64,000 bases of DNA, from assembly GCA_021650895.1 (NCBI GenBank), contig CP091278.1, positions 2,137,659 to 2,201,658 on the forward strand, written 5' to 3'. The notes under the pieces are model-generated. The model was not told the origin of the DNA and ran no database searches. It worked only from the letters and a program-made list of their open reading frames with translations. This document shows positions 9,642 through 18,272 of the stretch, piece after piece. Within the stretch, counting starts at the first letter, position 1. Each line of letters begins with the position of its first letter. The DNA comes from Candidatus Jettenia sp. GTDB lineage: Bacteria > Planctomycetota > Brocadiia > Brocadiales > Brocadiaceae. The translations under genes were made by a program, and so were the position numbers.

Positions 9642-10616
9642 CTATTGCCAAGCAACCTTTTCCAATATTGCAGGATGCCATTGAGTAGATATATTTTTTT
9701 GTCCGTTCCTATCCTTTTCCGCACCATTCCATACAGCCATATTAAAAAATGCTTTTCCACCAGGAACAAATTGCACATCATGAGGATCCTCTGTTATCAA
9801 CGGACGATACATAATTACAGTCCATACACCATCTTCGTATTTACTACATCCATTTACATCCTGATGGTCTTGAGTGGTAAGGGTACCAAAACCTTCTGCA
9901 TTCAAATCTTCTACGGATCTTCCTCTTCCAGGCTGAGAGAGTAAGTTATGTGCTGCCCTACCACCGGACAAAACCGCAACACTGGTTATTAAGTCCCTGT
10001 GGTAATATACACTGTATGGATTAGTATTAAAATCATCATGCATATTCGGATATTGCGCCTCAACATCCTCTAATTCACCCTTCACAAGTAAATCAGCATC
10101 CCAGTCCGATTTCCAGTGCCAAAGATTTGTTGGTTTCTCTCTATCTCCCATCCTTGGACTAAAATGTTCTGCTGGTGTTATTTCTACAGCACCTAAAGGA
10201 AACATCAAAGCAACGGCGTCTCTGAATTCCTGAGCAGCAATCGCCCTTGCATTCTTTGTTGGATCGCTCCACGTAATTTGAAAGTAAATCATCATCCCAT
10301 CATGAATTGCCTTTACCTCTGCGCTACTGATAGAACCCCCACCATTCGGAAATGCCTTATCTTGTATTTGCAACCCAATCTTAACTTCCGAAGCATCTTT
10401 GAACGAACCCCTTAGCGATTCAACATCCATATGATATGGTTTTTCCACCGGCACATACTTTACGGTCAAAATATCCTTTGCAGGAGTAAATTCTTCTTCG
10501 CTCATCCCTTTAACCCCTGGTGCTGTTTCCTCAGCTGCGTATACCGTAGCGCTAAGCAAAGCACAGCTTAGGAGGGTTAAACCATATCTCTTTAACATCC
10601 TATAACCTTTCATCAT
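9642..10616 (-). CDS. nxrC: Nitrite oxidoreductase gamma subunit, haem-binding
   Basis: Exported 324-residue protein of the ethylbenzene dehydrogenase gamma / DmsC-like haem b family, proposed to accept electrons from NxrB. A signal peptide (LKRYGLTLLSCALLSATVYA) is followed by a beta-rich domain with IYFQITWSDPTKNARA and the FNMAVWNGAEKDRNGQKNIS stretch typical of the family. The start at 10616 is chosen because GAGGAGAGGG lies just upstream; an ATG nine codons earlier would put this ribosome site inside the gene. First gene of the nxr operon. A related domain is fused to a dihaem cytochrome at 14702-16297. Confidence 0.88.
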   Translation of the reverse strand: MMKGYRMLKRYGLTLLSCALLSATVYAAEETAPGVKGMSEEEFTPAKDILTVKYVPVEKPYHMDVESLRGSFKDASEVKIGLQIQDKAFPNGGGSISSAEVKAIHDGMMIYFQITWSDPTKNARAIAAQEFRDAVALMFPLGAVEITPAEHFSPRMGDREKPTNLWHWKSDWDADLLVKGELEDVEAQYPNMHDDFNTNPYSVYYHRDLITSVAVLSGGRAAHNLLSQPGRGRSVEDLNAEGFGTLTTQDHQDVNGCSKYEDGVWTVIMYRPLITEDPHDVQFVPGGKAFFNMAVWNGAEKDRNGQKNISTQWHPAILEKVAWQ

Positions 10617-11208
10617 TTCCCTCTCCTCCTCTAAAAACTTCATTTCAACTATTTTTAAATAGATTTATATCTTTATTCCTCTTATTTATTAAGTTACGAA
10701 AAGAAATCACATTAATTCCACTTTCCTCCTTCCCACTACTGTAATTAAATTTTGATAAATCAAAAATTTTTACAGGTTTAGACAAAATTCATTAATGCAG
10801 CAAAATATGTTCCATTTCCCAAAACCAGCACATCCTTAAATAAAGCACCTTTACTATGTTATTTCAGCATAAACATATTAACTATTCTTGCTATTTAAAA
10901 AAGTCCATAATAAAACCATCTCTTACTGAAATAAATAATGCACAACTGAAATATAGATTAAGGAATTGAAACGAACAAGAGGCTCACAATCTTTTATAAT
11001 TTTGCTATGTCTATTTGGTGATAGTTCATCTTGATGTTTAGTATTAACTTCCATATTAACTAGTGGATTGGAAACCAATGAGGACATAATAACGCACACA
11101 TATCGAGGTAGATATAAATCGATGGTTAGCTGACAGCTATATTTATATCCAGAAAAAACAACACTTCCTAAATTAAAATTGGTTCATTTTACGCCAGGTA
11201 GCATCTGA
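10617..11208 (-). promoter_or_regulatory. 592-base AT-rich gap upstream of nxrC
   Basis: No convincing gene is present on either strand. The gap must hold the promoter of the nxrCBA operon. A short palindrome with 6-bp arms (TTTTGATAAATCAAAA, 10750-10765) lies about 135 bases upstream of the nxrC start and could be an operator. It resembles an FNR box but its half-sites are two bases too close. Confidence 0.4.
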
Positions 11209-12546
11209 CTAAGTCTTATGTAACATACTGTCGCCCATAAGCCCGGCTTTCGCCTTATTGACAACCTCCACAGTTATTTCACAATATCCCTTCTCCTGCG
11301 CAAATTCCTCAATTTTCTTTCTGATAACTCCTCTGATAAAGGGAGGGATACGTTCTGTTTGCTCTTGAGCCTCATCTGTCCAAATTACTAATTTATGCCC
11401 CTTTCCAACAGACTCTGTACAAAGCTCCTGATCTCTGTCAATCGATTTTAACTCACCATTTTCTTCCATTGGTAGACTATAGGAACTCATAGCAAAAACA
11501 TTCTCTTTCTCAGGCACAATCCTACTATCTGAAAAATTCATTGCGTTTTCTGATTTTACCCCTGCATTCTCACCTGTAAGTAATATATTACATGGTGCCA
11601 ACCTTAACAGATTTTCAGTAGTACCACCAATATCCAAACCATTCGTATTGTGGATACCAGTACGTCCTAAAATTAACAGTGAGGGCTTTTCATTATGGAT
11701 ATGCTTTATTATCTGATCATACGGCTTACCATCCATAAGTATTGTATTGATCTTCACGCCACGGCCTTCTGCTATAGATCTTGCCTGATCCAGATGATTC
11801 TGGTATATTTTTGCTAATCCCTTATCGATAATCTCTTCATGGAGCGTTTCCTGTTCCTTAAATCTGAAAATTTGGCCTGCCTCTTTGGAAAGCACCTTTG
11901 CAATACTCTCAAAAGCAACACGATGATAATGCGGATCAAAAACAGATACGGCATCAATATTGAGATCGAACATTTGAGCAAACGTGAGTGCGGCTTTAAC
12001 ACCAGAAAAAGATGCGGGGCTACCATCAACCGCAACTACAACCTTTCCTTCCAAACGTTTATTTTTCACCACAAGAATATCTGTTTTGACACGCCTGATA
12101 ACACGTTCACAAACACTACCAATTACGCTAGTATCTACTGCTGCTAAACCCAAAGCCCCCATAACAAGTAAATCATAACAGCCTCTCTGTACTTCTTTAC
12201 TAATCTCATAGTAATTCTTGCCTTCCAACAAGAGTTCTTCATGAGTCACCGAAGCTTCGCGGCACTTATTTTTAAATACATCAAGATACGATTCAGAAAT
12301 CAACTTCAGTCCCATATTAATCAACGAAGTATGAAGCTCTCTTTGCCGATGAAGAACATTTTCGTCTTGATATTGTTGTGGTAAACCCTTCTCCATATCA
12401 CGGAATCGCTTCTGATGCAGAGTAGCATCATAGACATGACATCCGACTAAATGGGAATGAAGTTTTCTCGAAAGGTCAATTCCCAAATCAATACAAAAAT
12501 TTGAATGGCATGAATTATCAATTGCAATAAATATTTTCTTATACAT
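11209..12546 (-). CDS. Tandem universal stress protein fused to a PCP_red-like domain
   Basis: A 445-residue cytoplasmic protein with three parts. Residues about 1-165 form a first UspA domain (YKKIFIAIDNS, then DLLVMGALG and GSVCERVIRR), and about 166-325 a second (GKVVVAVDGSPASF, LLILGRTG, GGTTENLLRLAPCNILL), both with the ATP-binding glycine pattern. After a linker, about 385-435 (IWTDEAQEQTERIPPFIRG, then KKIEEFAQEKGYCEITVEVV) match the small domain known from the C-terminus of protochlorophyllide reductase subunit ChlB/BchB. It follows the cytochrome genes by 27 bases and probably ends that operon. A sensing or protective role is likely; the combination is unusual. Confidence 0.75.
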   Translation of the reverse strand: MYKKIFIAIDNSCHSNFCIDLGIDLSRKLHSHLVGCHVYDATLHQKRFRDMEKGLPQQYQDENVLHRQRELHTSLINMGLKLISESYLDVFKNKCREASVTHEELLLEGKNYYEISKEVQRGCYDLLVMGALGLAAVDTSVIGSVCERVIRRVKTDILVVKNKRLEGKVVVAVDGSPASFSGVKAALTFAQMFDLNIDAVSVFDPHYHRVAFESIAKVLSKEAGQIFRFKEQETLHEEIIDKGLAKIYQNHLDQARSIAEGRGVKINTILMDGKPYDQIIKHIHNEKPSLLILGRTGIHNTNGLDIGGTTENLLRLAPCNILLTGENAGVKSENAMNFSDSRIVPEKENVFAMSSYSLPMEENGELKSIDRDQELCTESVGKGHKLVIWTDEAQEQTERIPPFIRGVIRKKIEEFAQEKGYCEITVEVVNKAKAGLMGDSMLHKT

Positions 12547-12573
12547 AAAAATGTTTCATTAGAGTTTTAAAAA

Positions 12574-13140
12574 TTATACTGTTTCACTCTTGAGTTTTTT
12601 CAACTCACTAATAGCCCCTATAGCTAATGCAATAGTGACCACGCCCACAAATGCCCATCGAACCGATGTCTTGAAAATAGTATCTTTTGCTTCTTCGACA
12701 ATCTGTTCCTTTGCAGCAACAACTGGTTTCTCTGTTGTTTGCGTTGAGAGACTTCGTATATAAGCCACCAACTCCTTAATCCTTTTTTCAGTTAAAGTAT
12801 GGCCCCAGGGAGGACAAAGGTTAGATTTATCGACGGATTTAGACCCATCCGTAATAGATTTTATAAGTTGGTCATCTGTCCTTTTGCTCATATAATCGAG
12901 ATCTGTTAAATTTCTCGGTTTAGGTTTTAAATCTATGGTAAAAAATGTCCCATCACCTTTCCCTTTCATTCCATGACAGGGCGAGCAATAATATTCAAAG
13001 GTTTTTTTTGGTGAAAGCAAAAACACCTGGTCTCGCGGTGAAACATCCAAACCATTTGCAATGCTATATGCACTAATTACAACACTTACAGCAAATACCG
13101 GTAAAATTATAATCTTTTTACCAAATGAAAAATATCCCAT
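12574..13140 (-). CDS. Membrane-anchored monohaem cytochrome c
   Basis: A 188-residue cytochrome c. An N-terminal hydrophobic segment (IIILPVFAVSVVISAYSIA) directs export, one CSPCHG motif near residue 53 binds haem c, and the distal Met is probably within the YMSKRTDDQL or PPWGHTL region. A second hydrophobic helix near residues 158-178 (WAFVGVVTIALAIGAI) would anchor the C-terminus. The start codon overlaps the stop of the tetrahaem cytochrome gene by one base, showing translational coupling. Likely an electron carrier linked to NXR. Confidence 0.85.
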   Translation of the reverse strand: MGYFSFGKKIIILPVFAVSVVISAYSIANGLDVSPRDQVFLLSPKKTFEYYCSPCHGMKGKGDGTFFTIDLKPKPRNLTDLDYMSKRTDDQLIKSITDGSKSVDKSNLCPPWGHTLTEKRIKELVAYIRSLSTQTTEKPVVAAKEQIVEEAKDTIFKTSVRWAFVGVVTIALAIGAISELKKLKSETV

Positions 13141-14633
13141 TATTTACCTTCCTCTTTCTTCTTCACGTGGTCCACTAAAAAACCTACCATAGCCTTTAAT
13201 TCATCTTCAGATAAATTAAAGTTCGGTTCTAAAGCTTGTGGATTTGCTTGCTGCGGATTTTTTATGTGACTTAGTATATACGCTGGTTGTAATCGATCTC
13301 CAACAGTAGCAAGGTTTGGACCTACCACTCCACCTCCTTTAGTTCCTTCAGCATGACAGGTGTTACAACCCTTATCATAAAATAATTTTTCACCCATGGA
13401 AACTATTTCCGGAGAAGGCACCTCACCCTTAAAAATATCCTGTGGAAGCTCTTTATTAAGTAAATACTTATCCATAAATTCAGTAGCGACTTTCGCATCT
13501 TCTTCGGTTAAGTTAAACTTTGGCATTTGCTGACTTAAAGGGCGTATAATATCCGGCGCTTGTAAAAATTCTTGTTCCCACCCCATTTTAATCTTATTAC
13601 CAACGAATGTTAAATTAGGGGCATACGTTCCACCCTTTTCCTGTATCCTATGGCAAGTTAAACAACGTATTTCATAAAGAAGTTTTTCGAATCCTGCCAA
13701 ATTATCTCGTTTCTTTTCCACAACCGGCATTAATTCTGAGATCCCTTTTACATCATGGCAAACAAAACATCTGGCTTTTTCAACTATATCCCTCCCTTTT
13801 TCAGCCAGCGTATTATCCTTTCTTATGCTACTAAATTCCTTTTCCGTTAATACCTGAATCTCCTGCTGTTCTGGTTTCACCTCTGTAGTCTCTTCTTCAT
13901 CTGCTTCTTCAGGCATAAACTGGGTATCGCGCATAATAAATTCAACAATATCTCTTATCTCGTTATCAGAAAATCGGAATTGTGCCATCATAGTATCCGG
14001 AAAATGACCCTTCGTGTTTTTCAGCCAGTCATACAACCAATTCCTGTTTATCTTTGTTGTAATCTCACCTAAATCTGGTCCTACACCTACATTGCCACCA
14101 ACACTTTTAATAGGATGACAAATCGTACAACGGGCACGGCCCCACACACCTTTTCCACTATTATAAATCTTGTCCATCTTATCATATTCGTCATCTGAAA
14201 GTTCGTCATCCTTTTTCAGCAAAAATGCATCCCAGGCCACCTGTGGAACCTCTTTATCTGCAATACTACTCAAATAAACAATAACAGCCTTAATTTCTTC
14301 AAAGTTTAAACCAAGATTCGGCATTTTTGCATTTGGTACTACTTTTTTTGGATTAGCAATCCACCTGGAGATCCATTCCACCTTAGCCTTATTCACAACA
14401 TTTACCAGTGGCGGCCCATTTTTAATCCTCTTATAAGGGTCTTCAAGCTCAAGGGGAAGAACCGTCCATTGCTCTGGAATCCGGTATTTTTTGTCTAAAT
14501 CTAAATAGATCTGATCTATTTTTCGCTCTTGTCCAAAAGAATTACATAGAAATGCCATCAATGACAGGCTAACCATAGCAAGGGAAGCCAGCATTGTTCT
14601 CCGCGGTAAGCAGACCATTGATCTTATTCTCAT
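13140..14633 (-). CDS. Exported tetrahaem cytochrome c built from repeated class I modules
   Basis: A 497-residue protein with an N-terminal export signal (MLASLAMVSLSLMAFLCNSFG). Four haem c motifs are present: CTICHP, CFVCHD, CLTCHR and CNTCHA. The first about 100 mature residues also look like a class I cytochrome module (ANPKKVVPNAKMPNLGLNFE and a final VIVYLSS helix) but lack CxxCH, so this copy appears to have lost its haem. An acidic linker (EEADEEETTEV) divides the protein. It is the fifth gene of the block running from 21266 to 11209 and overlaps the next gene by one base. Confidence 0.85.
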   Translation of the reverse strand: MRIRSMVCLPRRTMLASLAMVSLSLMAFLCNSFGQERKIDQIYLDLDKKYRIPEQWTVLPLELEDPYKRIKNGPPLVNVVNKAKVEWISRWIANPKKVVPNAKMPNLGLNFEEIKAVIVYLSSIADKEVPQVAWDAFLLKKDDELSDDEYDKMDKIYNSGKGVWGRARCTICHPIKSVGGNVGVGPDLGEITTKINRNWLYDWLKNTKGHFPDTMMAQFRFSDNEIRDIVEFIMRDTQFMPEEADEEETTEVKPEQQEIQVLTEKEFSSIRKDNTLAEKGRDIVEKARCFVCHDVKGISELMPVVEKKRDNLAGFEKLLYEIRCLTCHRIQEKGGTYAPNLTFVGNKIKMGWEQEFLQAPDIIRPLSQQMPKFNLTEEDAKVATEFMDKYLLNKELPQDIFKGEVPSPEIVSMGEKLFYDKGCNTCHAEGTKGGGVVGPNLATVGDRLQPAYILSHIKNPQQANPQALEPNFNLSEDELKAMVGFLVDHVKKKEEGK

Positions 14634-14701
14634 ACAAACTCCTTAACAAGAAATATTATCTCTGAGTGACTCTTAACTTTAGAATTCATCTTCATTTCAA
14701 T

Positions 14702-16297
14702 TTATTCATTTTCTTCCAATTTTGGTGGAAACCTACGCAATCTAGCTATAAACCATAGTTCAACACTTGCTCCCATGATGATAGCAACTAATACATAAGC
14801 AAAGATGGTCCTCGGTACAGGTTTTTCCAGCAAAACATAATACCATGCTGAGACGGATTTTTGAGCACCGGTATCACTATTCGAACCATCCCATGCCGCT
14901 AATGCCACAGGAATCAATTTGCCAGTCTCAAATTGAATATCCCCCTTTACATCATCTGTTTTAAGAGACCTTTTCAACACAACCTTCCATCTTCCATTCT
15001 GATAAATACCTTTTCCACTTACATTTTGACTCTCAGGTGGCTGAGTTGTTACATTTTTAAAACTCTTGGCATTTAATTCGCTTACCTCTCCAGATTCTGT
15101 TTCCTGGGCCTCAATAATAGCGCCAAAACCCTCATGCCAGTACGCCTTCCATGACCATAAATTCACTGCCCCACTGGAATCACCCATTGCGAAATATGGT
15201 TTCTTTAATGATTCAGGGATTTTCGTTGGAAATTGAACAGAAACCCCATCACGAAAAACCTCCTCCTGCTTATTCGTAGCATCATCCCATTCAAGTAAAA
15301 ACACGATTTCATCTTTGTTATACATTGCTCTAACGCTAATTGCATCAATTGAAGGCGTCCACAGCCGGGGAGTTGCAATGATTTGCCCAGCTAATGGAAT
15401 CTCAACTGGAGTTGCCTTGTCCCAATTAGCATCTGAAGCATCAATTGGTAGCTGATCATCTTCTGCTAATTTTGCTTTAATTACTACGTCCGAAACCATG
15501 TCTTTTGCTATACTTTTCACATAATGAGCAACATGCCAACGATCTTCATCAGCAAGTTTTTCTAAATAAGAACCCATAGGTGTTTCATTAAAACCTGTTG
15601 AAATCGTACGATAAATATCTTCTATTGTATTACCACCTTTGAAGAGCCATCCCTTGGTTAAATCTCTAGCCCGATAGGGTAAATTCCATTCTGATTGCAA
15701 AGCAACAGTTAATGGTCCGTTCCCTCTCCCATCTTCTCCATGGCATTCAAAACACCTCATCTCTTTAAACAACTCTTGCCCTCTCGCCACACTTTCGGGT
15801 GTTGATGCAACACTTCCAACAGATACCGTTTTGATTGCATCGTTTTTTCTAAACTGATCATTAAAGGTCTTAATGTAATAAAGAACTTGCCAACGCTCTT
15901 TCTCACTAATAGTATACCAAAAGGGCATAGCAGTCCCTTCTATACCGCTTGTAATGATTCGAAATAAATCTTCATCAGTTGGAACCGAACTAAAAGCGGT
16001 GGAACGAACCTTGTACTCATTCCTGGTAAAATTTCTTGGTTTTGGAAACATTGTTTTAGCAGCAGGCCCATCGCCTTTACCCTCAATTCCATGACAATAC
16101 CAGCATCTTTTCTCGTAAATCTTTTTTCCTTCAGCAACAGCATCTGGTGTCTCAGATAATTTGGGAGGTACTTCATGTTTATACGTTCTAAACAAATGCG
16201 ATGCCTGAGCAAATACATCTGAAGCAGTCCCAAAGACAATTATGAATATTCCAATTAACCCAAAACCAACTAATACTTTTTTACATGCTTTTATCAT
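14702..16297 (-). CDS. Dihaem cytochrome c fused to an NxrC-like haem b domain, C-terminal membrane anchor
   Basis: A 531-residue exported protein. After a signal peptide come two class I cytochrome c modules with CWYCHG (near residue 67) and CFECHG (near residue 182). Residues about 270-490 resemble the ethylbenzene dehydrogenase gamma-type haem b domain also seen in NxrC, with VFLLEWDDATNKQ and VALAAWDGSNSDTG. A transmembrane helix (IFAYVLVAIIMGASVELWFI) near residue 505 ends in a basic cytoplasmic tail. The fusion could carry electrons from an NXR-type complex directly to c haems at the membrane. Confidence 0.82.
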   Translation of the reverse strand: MIKACKKVLVGFGLIGIFIIVFGTASDVFAQASHLFRTYKHEVPPKLSETPDAVAEGKKIYEKRCWYCHGIEGKGDGPAAKTMFPKPRNFTRNEYKVRSTAFSSVPTDEDLFRIITSGIEGTAMPFWYTISEKERWQVLYYIKTFNDQFRKNDAIKTVSVGSVASTPESVARGQELFKEMRCFECHGEDGRGNGPLTVALQSEWNLPYRARDLTKGWLFKGGNTIEDIYRTISTGFNETPMGSYLEKLADEDRWHVAHYVKSIAKDMVSDVVIKAKLAEDDQLPIDASDANWDKATPVEIPLAGQIIATPRLWTPSIDAISVRAMYNKDEIVFLLEWDDATNKQEEVFRDGVSVQFPTKIPESLKKPYFAMGDSSGAVNLWSWKAYWHEGFGAIIEAQETESGEVSELNAKSFKNVTTQPPESQNVSGKGIYQNGRWKVVLKRSLKTDDVKGDIQFETGKLIPVALAAWDGSNSDTGAQKSVSAWYYVLLEKPVPRTIFAYVLVAIIMGASVELWFIARLRRFPPKLEENE

Positions 16298-16382
16298 AGT
16301 ATTTACTTGCTCTTCTTCCCTTACTGTTTTTAAATAATGCTCTCATTACTGTTTAGATTAAATCAATTTAACCAAACTCGCT

Positions 16383-17153
16383 TTACTCAAGCTTTTCTGT
16401 TTGTCGAGGCATAACGCCTGCAGTATCGTATTCACCCATAATAATCATCCAAATTTCATCATCCTTTAAATCATCTTTCCACGAAGGCATCGCAGAATCC
16501 CACGGTGTAGATTCCGAAGGAAGGCCAGGAGCGCCTTCTTTAATACGCCAGAAAAGATAATTATCTACTACGGTTGCAATGGTTCCCGGATCCTGGAAAT
16601 TAATAGGCCTCAGCCGAAACGAATTAGCAAACGGACCGTTACCGTCCGCTTTTGAACCATGACAGGGACGGCAATATGTTTGAAAGAGTATTTTTCCTTC
16701 TTCGATACTTTTCCGCTGAGTATCAGCATCTTTTTGCCGAAATGGATTTTCAAGTTTTTCAAATTCCTGAGGTAATGTCGGATGCTGAATCCTTAATTCT
16801 ACAGGTGAGGCAGCGCCAGGAATTGACCAGGAATACACAAACCAACCTACAATAACCGGAAATGATACAAATAATATTTTCTGTAGCAACGATTTTATTA
16901 TCGGCCCACGGCTTGGCAGGAGAAAACTTAAAAAATCAGCAAACTTCTGATTACTGGTAGTTGCGTACACCAATCCTGCCAAAACGCCCATTATCATATA
17001 CCACATCATCAAAGTACTTGGCGTGGGCATTGGATGGCTTTTTGCCATCAAAATCTGAAAGACTTTTGGTGAAGCATATTTGAGAAACATGAACAAACAG
17101 ATGACAGCCAGGATTACCCATATCATCAAAAATGCACTACGTTTTTTAGCCAT
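16383..17153 (-). CDS. Membrane-bound monohaem cytochrome c
   Basis: A 256-residue protein with three N-terminal hydrophobic segments (LMIWVILAVICLFMFL, LMMWYMIMGVLAGLVYAT and ILFVSFPVIVGWFVYSW), followed by a periplasmic domain with one haem c motif, CRPCHG, near residue 175. The C-terminal SAMPSWKDDLKDDEIW segment provides the probable Met ligand, as in many short cytochromes of quinol-oxidising complexes. It is co-directional with the other cytochromes and probably functions as a membrane-tethered electron shuttle for the bd-like protein encoded upstream. Confidence 0.82.
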   Translation of the reverse strand: MAKKRSAFLMIWVILAVICLFMFLKYASPKVFQILMAKSHPMPTPSTLMMWYMIMGVLAGLVYATTSNQKFADFLSFLLPSRGPIIKSLLQKILFVSFPVIVGWFVYSWSIPGAASPVELRIQHPTLPQEFEKLENPFRQKDADTQRKSIEEGKILFQTYCRPCHGSKADGNGPFANSFRLRPINFQDPGTIATVVDNYLFWRIKEGAPGLPSESTPWDSAMPSWKDDLKDDEIWMIIMGEYDTAGVMPRQTEKLE

Positions 17154-17205
17154 TCATAATACTCCTAACTATATATTCCTTCGCATATACGACAACGTCT
17201 TTGAT

Positions 17206-18156
17206 CTATTTTAGACTCTGTAAATAGGATACAACCCCGTAAAAATCCTTAACGCTCAACAATTCACTGATGTTTCCTGGCATGATCGAAACCTCCTGTT
17301 TTTTCATTTCCTCAATATCGCTTTTCGGGATTACTATTTCTTCGATCTCGCCACTTTCTTCTTTCAATAATACAAGCTCCGTATCCGTCTCACTTTTTAT
17401 CAATCCATTATAGGGAATTCCATCGGTTGTTATCACATACATTGTCTCGTACCCCTTTACAATCTTCGCACTAGGCGTTAAAATGGACTCTAAAAAATAC
17501 TCCGGTGTTTGAATTGCACCTATACCGGTAAGCTCAGGTCCGACCTTCTTCCCTTTTCCATTCACAACGTGGCACTTTCCACAGGTAACAGGGCGTGTTT
17601 CATCGAAAAATACCTTTTCCCCTTCTTTCGCATCAACAACCATCGGAGGCACCCAGGGCTTTACCTTCTTTTTTGATGCTTCAGGTATTTTATCCTTATA
17701 CTTCATAAGAGCGCCGATATCTGCCTCCCCGCCTAAAGTTTGAAGATATGCAATTACCGCAAGTATTTTCTCGCGAGAGAGCATGATAGGTGGATCGAAT
17801 ACTTTGGGCATAATTTTATCATAACCCTTTACAATATACTTTTCCGGGTCAACAATGGATTCTACAAGATAATCCAATCCAGAGGCCATTCCCAATTCCT
17901 TTGCACGTTCTTCTGCCCTCGATGCCAAACCATCCTGATCAGGCCCTCTTGTAGCGCTTCCGCTTGTTCCTATCTTATGACACGTACTACATTGCCCATC
18001 CCCCCAAAATATCTTTTCTCCTGCCTCAGGGCTGACACCGCCTGCGGACTCCCCTCCCCCTGTACCAGAAAGTCCGGCTACATATATCGTGATATAAATA
18101 TAAAACCCTATAACTGCTACTCCAAAAGCCGTAATTTTTAACATGCTTTTATTCAT
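17206..18156 (-). CDS. Dihaem cytochrome c with planctomycete-type haem-binding domain
   Basis: A 316-residue protein with an N-terminal membrane segment (ITAFGVAVIGFYIYITIYVA). The first module carries CSTCHK and the second CGKCHV. The second half (GPELTGIGAIQTPEYFLESI, KGYETMYVITTDGIPYNGL, SIMPGNISELL) matches the haem-binding domain first described from Pirellula and Verrucomicrobium, which supports planctomycete origin. It is 116 bases downstream of the bd-like gene. Likely role: electron transfer at the membrane. Confidence 0.83.
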   Translation of the reverse strand: MNKSMLKITAFGVAVIGFYIYITIYVAGLSGTGGGESAGGVSPEAGEKIFWGDGQCSTCHKIGTSGSATRGPDQDGLASRAEERAKELGMASGLDYLVESIVDPEKYIVKGYDKIMPKVFDPPIMLSREKILAVIAYLQTLGGEADIGALMKYKDKIPEASKKKVKPWVPPMVVDAKEGEKVFFDETRPVTCGKCHVVNGKGKKVGPELTGIGAIQTPEYFLESILTPSAKIVKGYETMYVITTDGIPYNGLIKSETDTELVLLKEESGEIEEIVIPKSDIEEMKKQEVSIMPGNISELLSVKDFYGVVSYLQSLK

Positions 18157-18272
18157 AAGTTCTCTATGCCTTCATTTTAACATCTTAAGATTTTACCAGA
18201 TAAATCTTCTACGTTCTTAATTCACAACGGTTACATTGCACTTGATTGCAGCCATAATCCACCATACAGTTT

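Noticed and set aside
10750-10765. Canonical FNR box upstream of nxrC
   Set aside because: Half-sites are separated by two bases instead of four, so only a generic palindrome is claimed.
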